From the NCBI GenBank assembly GCA_037954325.1, contig JBBMNZ010000019.1, forward strand, positions 6,834,501 through 6,898,500: a stretch of DNA of 64,000 nt, read 5' to 3'. The notes beneath the pieces are model-generated. The model saw nothing but the letters and a program-made list of their open reading frames with translations. It had not been told where the DNA came from and did no database searches. This document shows, one piece after another, positions 1-10,916 of the stretch (the first letter of the stretch is position 1; each line of letters starts with the position of its first letter). This DNA comes from Fistularia commersonii (taxonomy: Eukaryota > Chordata > Actinopteri > Syngnathiformes > Fistulariidae). The translations under genes and the position numbers were made by a program.

Positions 1-116
1 TCAGATAGTAGATAGATGTAGTATGCCTCCCTCTGCCACTTTTTGTAATACCGCTTCAACATGATATTACTGTACATTTGTGTATATGAGGACCCCCAAA
101 AAAGGCCCCCGTTAAG

Positions 117-350
117 AGACATGCTTACGAAGCAGAATTCAAACTCAAGGCTATCAGTCATGAAGTAGATCATGGGAATAGAACAGCTGCGAAAGAATTC
201 AACATTAATGAATCAATGGTACAGAAGTGCAGGAAGAAAGGAGATGAACTGTGCCAAATAAAGAAGACCAAACAGAGTTTCTGAGGGAACAAAGTGAGAT
301 GGCCACGGTTAGAGGACAAAATTGAGCAGTGGGTTATTAAACGCGTGAAT
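117..350 (+). pseudogene. Pogo-type transposase fragment (N-terminal DNA-binding part)
   Basis: Reading from 117 gives a protein with EFKLKAISHEVDHGNRTAAK followed by EFNINESMV and, after a stop, RWPRLEDKIEQWVI. This is the Psq/CENP-B-type helix-turn-helix start of pogo/Tigger-like transposases of fish. A TGA at 282-284 interrupts the frame and the catalytic domain is absent, so it is a dead fragment. Sequence to about 495 (repeated phrases such as cgcggtgcacctgatg) looks like the non-coding end of the same element. It lies in an osbp intron. The family call rests on recalled similarity. Confidence 0.7.
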
Positions 351-839
351 GAGTTGAATAAAGTTCGACTAAGCTGATTATATACTGTTTTATCATACGC
401 CTTATAACGCGGTGCACCTGATGTATGTAAATAGACCCGTTCATTGATATTGCGCATTATAATGCGGTGTCCCTTGTGGTCCGCAAAATACGATATATTA
501 TTGATTTATATTCCTGCCCCATCTTTCAAGATGTACCTTTTGTTTCTAAAAATGCTGATGAAAAGAAACTACCAAATGTACTGTATATTACCTGATGAAA
601 TATTGGTGCAAAACAGCGCACAGTAAAGAAGAATAATCACATTTCACAATTAGAATTCAAAAGTTTTTAAGAACTCAGCCAATTGATAATATTGTGTAAC
701 CAATGCACCTACTGGGCTGCCTGATGTCAGCTTTCATAGTGATGAATGCAAAAATTAAAACCCCCGAATTACTGTTATGTCTTATTGTTCATCTTTAGTT
801 CACAGTTGCATAATTTCATCTGAACTGATTTTTTTGAAG

Positions 840-3800
840 ATGCTGCTGGACCCGGAAAAGGCGAGGCCAGTGACGAGGATGATGACAATGAGTTTTTTGA
901 TGCCATGGAAGAGGCTCCCGAGTTTATCACTGTCCCCGCCGACCCCCAGTTCCACAAGTCGGTATACTTACGTCCTCCACTCAGCTGGCCTCTGTCTATG
1001 ATCGCTGTAGTTTTCCATTTAGTTTTCACTGTCGATAGTTTATTAAGTCTGTCTACTATCGTGGTCATTTTTCTAAATGTGAACTCCCCACTGTGTCCCG
1101 TTCTGCATATTAGTCAAGGTCCTTCTAGGCCTGCATGCATTTACACTCTTAGTTAGAGACTGATTTGTTCATAGCAGCAGTTTTTGTATTTTTGACATTG
1201 TGTTCATTTCTTCAACTGCAAACTTTTCATAAAACGTTCCTCCTTTTCCAATCTTTAACAGGAGGTCAAGCAGTAACATCAGTGGTTTCAATAGTGAGAT
1301 GTGTCCTGATGATCAGTCGGTAGGTCACTTCTCGGTCTCTTAGATTTTTTTTTTTCTTTGTTTTTAACTCTACTGAAACATTATTTTACCACCATTGCGG
1401 TTATGAACGAAACAAATGCAACACCTAAACTTACGAATAATCTCAGTTGCAATAAATCTGTGTATTTAGTGTTTTTGAATCCGGCCAGCTTCCCCTGCAG
1501 TTATTGACTGAATTTTCCACCTTTTAGCTCAATGAGGAGCCTTTAGCCATGAACCAGGAGTCCCCTTCACAGGAGCTGCTGCCGTTGAAGAAGAGGCGGA
1601 CACGTATCCCGGACAAACCCAACTACTCCCTCAACCTGTGGAGCATTATGAAGAACTGCATCGGCAAAGAGCTGTCCAAGATCCCCATGCCTGTGAGTTT
1701 GTCTTCAGTCTCAGTAATAAATACTGGAAGTTTGTTTATTAGCCCCACCTCTAAAATATTTCCGTTACATTTCCACTTCTAATCAGATTAGAAACCCTGA
1801 TACCAAATATTTTGGGCAATTTTCCTTCCTGTGTTGGAACATTCTGTGAGTGCCAGCTGCACCATGGCAATGTTAAGGTGATTTACAGCTTCTAAAAATT
1901 TGTATTCATTTGTCATGACGTTTCCTCTCAATTACTTGTACATTCTGTTAGAATCTTTTCATGAATAACTGAAGTTACTTGTTTTATTTTTAGAAGAGCA
2001 CAGTAAGGCTTTCTTCAAAGTGCTAGTAATGTTTTTTAAATATTTATTTACATTTTTTTCAATTTCTTTAACAAAATTTCATCATCAACCCCCATCATTA
2101 TTACTGTATTTTACATAGAGGAAATAGCACTTCAATATAATACAATTCAGTACTTTTTTAGAAGCAGATCCCAATGTCACAATGTGCAGTGTTTGTTTAC
2201 AATTTGTCCACAGGGGTAAAAACTGTATTGGATTGTAGATCTAAAGTTTCAACACAGTTTCAGACACAGACACAGATTCTTTTGCACATTCACATATGTG
2301 TCTGTACTCACACAAATTGAGATTTATCCTCTTCACTCACAGTTGTAGTTATTTTTGCCACAATAGTGGCTCCATAGTGTCTGAAAGTGTTCAAGAAATT
2401 GGTATTGATTTTTGTTTTCACGCAAAGGTCTTGTAAAGTATTGTAAGCTTCGACATTTTATATAGAAATCATATTAAAATACTAATTTGATCGAGTGTTT
2501 GATTTTCTGAATCTCATCATAGCCATTATTATAAAATGCATGTTGTATTTCCCGCAGTGGGTAATATCAAGACAACAGCTCATGTTTTAAAGCTTCACAA
2601 TGGTATATGTGCAATTGTACTTTACAGCTATGCTCTTAAATAATTTTTTATCTGTGTATCTGTTGCCAGAGATAAATGTTGTCTCTTAAAAATTCCACAC
2701 TGCATAACTGGTGTTTTGAAAATATTGCAGATAATAAGACTTGCCTTAACTCTTTGTTGCAATACCTAACGTTACAGATCTCATTGTTACTGCATAATTA
2801 TTTGGTCATTCCTTTTTTTTTTCTCCTCCTATCTCCAGGTGAATTTCAACGAGCCCATTTCCATGCTCCAGCGTTTGTCCGAGGACCTCGAGTATCACGA
2901 GCTCCTGGATAAGGCTTCCAAGTGCCAGAGCTCCCTAGAGCAGATGTGCTACGTCGCTGCCTTCTCTGTGTCTTCCTACTCCACCACTGTCCACCGCACC
3001 GGCAAGCCCTTCAACCCCCTGTTGGGGGAGACGTACGAGTTGGACCGCAGGAGAGAGAGTGGTTACCGCTCCCTGTGTGAGCAGGTGAGACAGCAGAGAT
3101 GGGGCAGCAACTTTTCGAAGCGAAACAGAGCTCAGTGGACCCACTGTAATTGTTTCCTCCCGTTGGACGTGTACAGGTTGAAACATTGAACCAAAACCCA
3201 TTGTATCCTATTTAAGAAAAAGTTATTAGCCTCCCCCTCTGACTTCAGAGTGTGAATGTACATTTTTGCAGGTTTGAAATTGCAGGTTGGCATCAACCAT
3301 AGTTGGAATTTTTAGGGATGAGCCAATTAACACAGTGGTATGACATTAAGGAAAAATTGCAAAACCTTTAAGACATAAAGCACCCGTCAAGATTAAGGCT
3401 CATTTCTCTCTCAGGGCTCAAGACAGTGAAACAGAACAATCGTTGGCAGGACTGAGAATTCGTTTTTAGTTAATGACCATCTTATGATGCCACAGTGGTT
3501 AACTGCATTTAGATTTGCTGAAATATCATACTAGGGTGCATAATAGAATTTAAGAATTGGGAAACGTACTAGAGGCGCACGCAGTCAATTTAGTCAGTCA
3601 CTACAGTACTTTACTTCTGCCACTAGATGTGCTCAGTAGAGTGCCAATACCATGGATTTATTTTCCTGTCAAACACTATTCAATTAAGAAGCATCTGGAG
3701 GATTCTTCTGTCCGTGTTCGTTTCAAATCATTCCAAATTGGCAAAACCGAGTTTGGCAAATGGTGATTTAACAGGGGGACTGGTGTTGTCGCAGATGAAG

Positions 3801-6800
3801 CAAAGCATTGTGATGCATTTCAGGATTGAGCTCTGGTGTTAGTAAACTGTATTGTGAAAGGGGGAGCAGTGACATCATTAGGGGGGACTATGATGCCAGC
3901 TAGAGGTGTTTTTGGCAAACCACAAGGAACGGGGAAGCTGTGATGTGGCGGAGGTTCAGTGGTTGTCGCTCCTGACCACATCCAAAACAAGAGGAGTTTC
4001 TTTTATTTAAATTAATTGAAGCAACAGCTATTTAACGTACTTTAAATTATGCTGTGAGCTGACTAATTTTTAATAATGTCCTCTTTCAGACACAAGTTTA
4101 TATTTCAATTTCCAAAATTAGCTTCTAATTAGTGTGGTTTTTATCCCCCCCCCACACATTCTCCACATTTTTACCCCATTCCGTCCTACAAATAAACAAT
4201 TAGTTTCTGAATAAGTGATCTATTTTGTAATGATTTAATTGAGAATGGTGATATACCTGCTAGTTTTGCTTGCCCTTATGTCTACAAGTAAAGCATGATT
4301 GTGACTGTCCCAACACTCATAATAATTAGCAATGCTACCAAGTAACTCACACATTTTGGCAATTTCATGTAAAACCATACTTTGCCTTTTATTCCTTATG
4401 AAATTTTGTTTGCAGATGACTTAAATAAATGTACATGCAGAGGTTATGAAAAACCTATCTAGTCCGATAAATAATCCCATAAAACGTGCGGCAAATCCTG
4501 TAATCAGGTAGTTGTCGGAAAAGCTGTATTTAGAGCATCAGCTTTTATTCATAGAAAGCGATTCACAAAGGATTTAAACGGGATGAGGCAAACTGGTAAA
4601 TCCTACTCTAGATGGGTCATTAGATGGAGTTTGGATTTTCAAGCACTGTTTAACTCTAAAAACAAAAGGTTTGTCAGATATACAATTTCAGCATATAAAA
4701 TTGTATATATAAGGGAAAACCATTTGGTGAGGTGACCATCTGCGCACACCGTACCATTAAATCAGTCGTCATCTTTGTCAGGTGAGCCATCACCCCCCAG
4801 CAGCAGCACATCATGTTATCTCGGATCGTGGCTGGACTCTGAGGCAGGAAATCACTGTTGCAAGCAAGTTCAGGGGAAAGTATCTGTCCATCATGCCCTT
4901 GGGTAAGAGCTTGTGGAATCCAAGTCATGTCTTAAAACTCAAAACACTAATTTTGTACCTTCTTCTAATCAGCAAAAAATAGATCTACCTTTTTTGAGTT
5001 GTCTGCTGTTTGACCTCTCTCCTTGGCAGGCACGATTCATGCAATATTTGAAAAAGGAAACAATCACTACACATGGAAGAAAGTTACTACCACTGTGCAC
5101 AACATAATTGTAGGAAAACTATGGATCGACCAGGTGGGAACTAACAAGTGTATTTAGAATTAACCCATCCTATTTCAGTCCAAATCACATGCCTCCAAAG
5201 AGTACATTAATTAATCCTTTTGTCTGGCCCCTTACAGTCAGGCGAGATCGATGTAGTGAACCACACCACTGGAGACCGCTGCCATTTAAAGTTTGCACCT
5301 TACAGTTATTTCTCAAGAGATGTTGCCAGGAAGGTGAGGAGTACGAGAATTCCTGAGACTGTCCGCAAAAAAAACAAAACACATATATGTATATGTTTTG
5401 TTTTTTTTACATGACATGTCAAACACCTTTTGTACTTCCTCTACCCAGGTGACCGGCGTTGTGATGGACAAGAACGGCAAGGCCCACTACGTGCTGTCGG
5501 GCACGTGGGACGAAAAAATGGAATTCTCTAGAGTAATGCAGAGCAGCCGAGGGGGAGAGAACGGTTCTGAGGGTAAACAGAAGACTGTCTACCAAACCCT
5601 TAAAGCCAGAGAGGTTTGGAGGAGGAACCCATTACCGTGAGTATGGTTAGCCAACCTGAGCACAGTCAAAAAAAATCTTTAAAATAACAAATGGACTATG
5701 ACTCTTTTTGACATTTAAACAGTCTATCAATCAAACTGAGGGTACAGGCATTTAATATGTTCTTGGGTAATACATTAACCGTAATAACCTTTTGTGTATT
5801 CTGTGAGAAAATCCCACCATTGATTCTCATTCATCTTTTCACATCAGTTTTTTTTCTCTCCTCCATTCAGTCAGTAAACATTCTTGCTCAAGTCCATTTG
5901 TACTTCCTGCTACATAACATTTTTGTTTTGATCATCAGAGAAGAGTTGTCACAGACAAGTTGTTCCCCGATGCCAAAGTAAAAAAGAGCTGACTAACTTT
6001 TTGACTATTTTCTTTATCAGCAGCAGAAAAACCTTTTCAAAGAAGGAACAGCCAATCAACTCTTTATTCCAAACACAAACCTGGCTCTACCTCTCAGCTG
6101 ACAGCGGGCCTTGGGCCTTGCATATGTACTGTTCTTTAAAAGCTGAGTGCCATAACCTGTTTTTGACAAGCTGGAACAGCAAATAGTCAGATTTGTCACA
6201 TAACGATATCTGAACTTCGTCAAATGTCAGGCAAAACTGACAGTGACAGTTTTTTGCATGAAATATCCCCTTCTCTTTACCACGCAGGACCAATGTGGTG
6301 AGCGCTCAGGTCCACCCCCCCCCCAACTATTGTCAGTATCAAACCCCAAAACGTGACTTAAAACATGTTGCTATTACATGAGCATCAACAAGATCAAGTG
6401 TGTTACATCTATCCGTTTAGCTAAATATGAAGGGTTTTTTTTTTTGTGTAGATGGTGTCTTGTACACGTTTTAGTTTTGTTTTCCTCCTTCCAGTGAGTG
6501 TGCAGAGACCATGTACTACTTCACTGCCTTGGCTCTGACATTAAATGAGCTGGAGGATGCTGTGGCACCCACAGACAGCCGGCGCCGGCCTGACCAGCGG
6601 CTGATGGAGGACGGCCGCTGGGACGAGGCCAACGCTGAGAAGCAGCGTCTGGAGGAGAAGCAACGCATTGCACGGCGAGAGAGAGAGAGGGAGGCTGCCA
6701 GCCAACGTACATCCAGCCAGTCAGAGGAAGGTGAGGATAAGCGGTTTGTCTTCAATCTAATACTCTCCCCCCTCTGTTTCCTCTCTGTGTTACAAGTTCT

Positions 6801-7382
6801 TTGAAAATCAGGGGAATGAAAAACCTCTTCTATGATCCCCTTTTCTCTTTCAAAAGCGGTCGATGAGGATGCTCTTACTGATTCATCCCTGAAAAGCAAG
6901 TATTTCCCTTTTTGACTTTCCGTCTGTCAACTAGGGCTGGGTGATATTGGTAGAAACGAATCGACATATATGCGCATCTATCATGTGATGGACACACTAA
7001 TATATTAGCAATGTTTATCCCAAGCATAACACAGGGGAAGCCAAATTCTTTCAGCAATTTCTTGCTTGTTTTTTTGGACTTTTTTGTGTCTACCGGATGC
7101 ACGATTTTCTATGTAGAGATCTGAGTGATCCAAAATATTTAATATTGCCCAGGCCTCCTTTCACGTCCCTGTGCTTTAACGTCTAATATGTGCTCAAGTG
7201 TCGTTCAGCTTCTTGTAACATTTATACTATCTCGCCCAGGTGCAACCCATGACAACTACAAGGCACTTTGGTTCGAGCGCTGCGAGGACCGAATCACAGG
7301 GGAGCAAGTCCATATCTACAGAGGAGGCTACTGGGAAGCAAAGGAGCGCGGCAGCTGGGACGGCTGCCCAGACATATTCTGA
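840..7382 (+). CDS. osbp: Oxysterol-binding protein (OSBP), 3' portion, ten exons
   Basis: OSBP exchanges cholesterol and PI4P between ER and trans-Golgi at membrane contacts. Coding exons: 840-957, 1262-1319, 1528-1692, 2839-3084, 4782-4902, 5030-5133, 5238-5333, 5449-5636, 6495-6730, 7240-7382 (about 490 codons; TGA 7380-7382). The first exon carries the FFAT motif EFFDAMEE, which binds ER VAP proteins. Next comes KPNYSLNLWSIMKNCIGKEL, then the ORD signature EQVSHHPP, split across the 3084/4782 junction, and GTIHAIF, GKLWIDQ and DVARKVTG. The coiled C-terminus ends YWEAKERGSWDGCPDIF. The PH domain and other upstream exons lie before the window. Several blocks match OSBP better than OSBP2 (AAAHH, NYKALWFE), but GKAHYVLSG and GKQKTVYQTL are OSBP2-like, so the paralogue name is less sure than the family. 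Confidence 0.93.
6933..7155. mobile_element. Degenerate terminal-inverted-repeat element in osbp intron
   Basis: The stretch begins agggctgggtgatattg and ends aatattgcccaggcct, imperfect inverted ends of a kind common in fish miniature hAT-like elements (GGCTGGGCGATA). It has no coding capacity and lies in the last osbp intron. I could not find a clear target-site duplication. Confidence 0.5.
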
Positions 7383-8616
7383 CCTCTGCCTTGACTGCAA
7401 AGTGCCCTGAAGAGACTGATCCATTCAAAGCCTACCACGAAGGTCTGCTTGCCTCCCCACCCAATTTTGACGGCTACCTCCTTCCGCCGGCTCTCTGTTC
7501 TAAGAGATCTCCAGGATGGTCACTGCCGTCTGAACCAGAGGGAGACAGTTGGACTTTCGTCTGGCCTCCTCCGTCCCTTTTTTTGGTTTCCGTCTCCTTT
7601 GCCAGAGCCTCAGCTTCGACCCCGCTGTTGCCGTCACACATCTGGAGGACTGGATTGAAAGGGTTTTGTGCGTTGACTCGGGTCAGACTGAGCATATGGC
7701 AGGAGAAAAGCAATGGGAAGTGCTTCCAAATATTGTTAATCATGCTAATTAGTCTCTCTGCTTACATCTCTGACCAAGAGCAGAAGAGGATTTGTTCTGA
7801 TAATACTCTGTGAGATAATGTAGTGTTCCTATTGTCATCCACAGCATTGTGCGCTTTGATAACTCTTAAAAAAAAAAAAAGAGGTGAGATGTGGTTAATA
7901 TAAAAATTGTCAACTGGTGGCCTTCAAGATGTTAGCAAGAATATCTTCTTTATCTCTGATTTAGTGTCTTAATGTAATGAAGGTTCTTGTGTGTTTGTGT
8001 GTCTGATTGTATGTATATCTGCTCTTCCATCACTTTACAACTTGACACAGTGCAGTATGGTGTGAATTTATTTTTTTTACTTTTCCGTTAAGAGAGATTG
8101 GTTGACCTTCCACTTCAACTTGGTCAGTTTGAATAGACTCCTACTTCAGAAATGGTTATAGAAATTATGGCGGTGAAATGTAACTTTGATTTTGCTCTCT
8201 TCATTGCCTAAACACCATCTTTGCTCGCCTTAGACACAAATAACTCTCCCATCTGTGTTTGCGTTGTATCTGAATGGATATAAGGTTAGAGTTTAGAGAT
8301 TTTCTAAAACAGAAAAAAAGTCTTGAAGGATCAGGTTAGAAAGGCATTTGCGAATGACAAAGCCTTGTTCTAGTGCGAAGTGGCGTGGATATTATGCCAC
8401 TTTGCAAACGGAGAGAATGCCAAGTAAGTTGCATGGCATTAAAAATGGTATTCCTGAAAAGTTTGGGGATACCTGTTTGGATCTTTGTGTTCGAAATACA
8501 AATTAGAAAAGAAAATGAGTGAAAAGTAAATGAAGTGGTTGAAAATGTCAGTCCAACAAAAGAGTTCATACATATGCAAGTACATTGACACCAAAAATAT
8601 GAGATCTGATATATGT

Positions 8617-8653
<37 letters not shown>

Positions 8654-9290
8654 TGTGTGTGTGTGTATGTATATATATACATACACACATGTATATATAC
8701 ATACATGTTTGTGTATATATACACACATATATACATGTATGTATATATATATGTACGTATACATATATGTATGTATACATATGTATATATACATATACAT
8801 ACATATGTTTATATATGTATGTACATATATGTGTGTCAGGTGTGTGAGAGTTTCATAATTTTGTTTAAGTGTACTTAATGAAGAATAAAGAAACAAAGAA
8901 CTTAAAAGTATTGCAAATAACTATGATTTTATAAATGCATAAATCATATCATAGTATTGATAATTGTAAGGTCGCTTTTTTCATGTATTTTTGTTTCCTC
9001 ATATTAATGGAAGAGGATTGTCTTTAGGAAAAAAAAAGGGAGTTTCAATACTTGACTAAGAGGGGAGGCGTGACATTGTTGGGTATTTTGTATTAAAAGA
9101 AAAACCTGTAATAAAACAAATGCTGTCATGTCAGAGAAGTAGCTTTCTCGCTGTTATTGTATCTGTTCTGACTTTTCACAAATTATTCAAAAATGGGGTG
9201 TTTGTAACCTTGACTCTAGAATTTATGTCCCTGTTTTCAAGTCAAAATTACTTTTGTCAGCAAAGTAATAAAAACTGTGACACTATTCTC
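7383..9290 (+). other. osbp: Probable osbp 3' untranslated region
   Basis: Non-coding sequence follows the osbp stop. AATAAA signals occur at 8884-8889, 9110-9115 and 9267-9272. The last is followed by a GT-rich stretch (tgtatttttgtgttttt), which makes it the best final poly(A) site. ORFs here are Ser/Pro-rich or microsatellite-derived and show no family features. Confidence 0.6.
8618..8836. repeat. (TA)n/(TG)n/(CATA)n microsatellite
   Basis: About 220 bp of alternating purine-pyrimidine sequence: a pure TA run, a TG run, then interspersed ATGTATAC and ACATATAC blocks. Tyr/Ile/Cys/Val-rich ORFs on both strands here are artefacts of the repeat. It lies in the presumed osbp 3' UTR. Confidence 0.95.
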
Positions 9291-10660
9291 CTGTAAATTG
9301 TATTTTTGTGTTTTTTTTTCCCCCTTTGTGCATTCATTTCAGCTGTTAATGGCTCATTTTAGCAACTTGCAAACTAAATTCGAAAACAAAAGTTGTTCTC
9401 TTAATGTTTTAAATTATCTCCTATGATCTTTCTGTATTGTTATTGAGGTAAAAAAAAAAAGTAATTCTCTTAAGTGATTCCAGTTCGGTGACTATCGGAA
9501 CCAAGTTTTCACATCCCCGCGGCCGTACCACAGGAAATTATAAGTGAAAACAGATTAAAACCAACTTTGGCTGCAGTTCACTCATCTGTTGTGAAGAAGG
9601 GAAATGTGTGTAACATGATAGGTGAGGTCAAGATGTACCAGATTAGTCCATTTGGCTTCCAAATAACAAAACAATCGTGTAAATGCAAAAGACATTAACG
9701 CAGCATGTGGATTTTAGTGCGAGTTGCCATCGTTGTTGTGAACGTGTCACTCGTTTCCTCGGCATTAATGGCCAAAACTCGGAATAATAGGTTCATGGAA
9801 AGCTACATTTCAGTGATCAAAACAGCAGCTGACTGGGTTGTTGTTCTCCCAGGGAGGAGAGCTGTTCCTTCCACCGTTCATTTCAATGGCGCCTCTCCTG
9901 CTGTGTCATGCCAGCAGATTTATTTTTAGCCAATTTTCTGAAAGGCAGCCTGGAACCTACTATCCTATACATGGGGCAGAGAGACACAGGGAGTTAGGGG
10001 GAAAGTTGGGGTGGGGCTTATGGTTAGGCTGAGTAGTAACTTATTATATATTTATTAGTGATTTCACATCGAGGGCGGGCCCTCGCTCCAAAAAAAAAAA
10101 AAAAAAAAAAAAAAATCATCCATTTCCGGGGAGAACTGTAATAATACACATAAAATCATAGCATCCGGTAAATCTCTCCGGCCAGAAACTCCTCTGGATG
10201 TAGAAAATTCAAGGATGAGTCATCACATCAGCCAGACGAAGGATCTGATGAAAGAAGGTATGACTGGACAGAAGCTACTCCACATCAGTCTCAGGTCACA
10301 CCCTGCCCAGTTTCAGATGAGTCTAGTGCAGTGCAGTGGACAAGAGGTTGTAGAGGCACGGCGAGAGTTTGCACAACAGCGATCAGGCAGCAACAGCCTG
10401 GACAGAGGGAGGGATGGGAATGCTGAATCAGTGAAAACCACATGAAAGCATGGGAGAGGGTGGAAGAGGGTAAACGGCAGGGGGAGAGGGAGGAGAAAGG
10501 TAACAGCCAGGGTAGACTGGGTAAGATAAACGTTATGATGCCTTGTCATTCATTTCATCTCTTATTTGTTAATGCGGAGCTTTCAATTCACCCTGTTCTA
10601 GAGAAATTCCCTCCACAGTTAAGAGACTTTTAATCTCAGTGCCGCCGCAGTAGTGTAGTA
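9291..10660. other. Intergenic region between osbp and acy3
   Basis: I see no gene. The stretch contains a 27-bp poly(A) run at about 10089-10115 and purine-rich sequence at 10440-10520. Short ORFs lack recognisable domains. Confidence 0.6.
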
Positions 10661-10670
10661 CATTTGTAGC

Positions 10671-10724
10671 TTTAAAAGCCGGAACTGCCCTGACAGTTAT
10701 CAGCGAGCCAAAGAGGCGAGCGAG
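10671..10724 (+). promoter_or_regulatory. acy3: Putative acy3 core promoter and non-coding first exon
   Basis: A TATA-like tttaaaag lies near 10673, and a GC-richer exon-like stretch ends at a consensus donor, gcgag|gtaaga, after 10724. The matching acceptor is the pyrimidine-rich cttcctccatgtccatcctcag ending at 10912, just before the chosen start codon. This is inferred from signals only; there is no transcript evidence. Confidence 0.4.
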
Positions 10725-10916
10725 GTAAGATTTCAGAAAAATCAATCTCTGTGTTGCAGTGTCGTCTACATCGTCCCATCAGCACTGATAACTCCCAGTG
10801 AATGAAAGGGGTCAGAGAAAGAGACAGAGAAGGCGCACGTACAGTTAAGAATGTCATCTCATGACTTGTGTACACTTTCAAATTCTTGCACTTCCTCCAT
10901 GTCCATCCTCAGTCAG

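Noticed and set aside
6857..6899. Possible 43-nt osbp exon with cttTCAAAAG acceptor and gtattt donor
   Set aside because: Exon 6495-6730 (phase 1) joins directly to 7240 with family-like sequence. A 43-nt insertion would shift frame and create a stop.
8336..8896. Tyr/Ile/Val-rich ORFs on both strands
   Set aside because: They are translations of a microsatellite.
10851..10916. Earlier in-frame ATGs (10851, 10899) for acy3
   Set aside because: A strong pyrimidine tract and AG ending at 10912 mark an acceptor, so these ATGs are probably intronic. The extra residues are not family-like.
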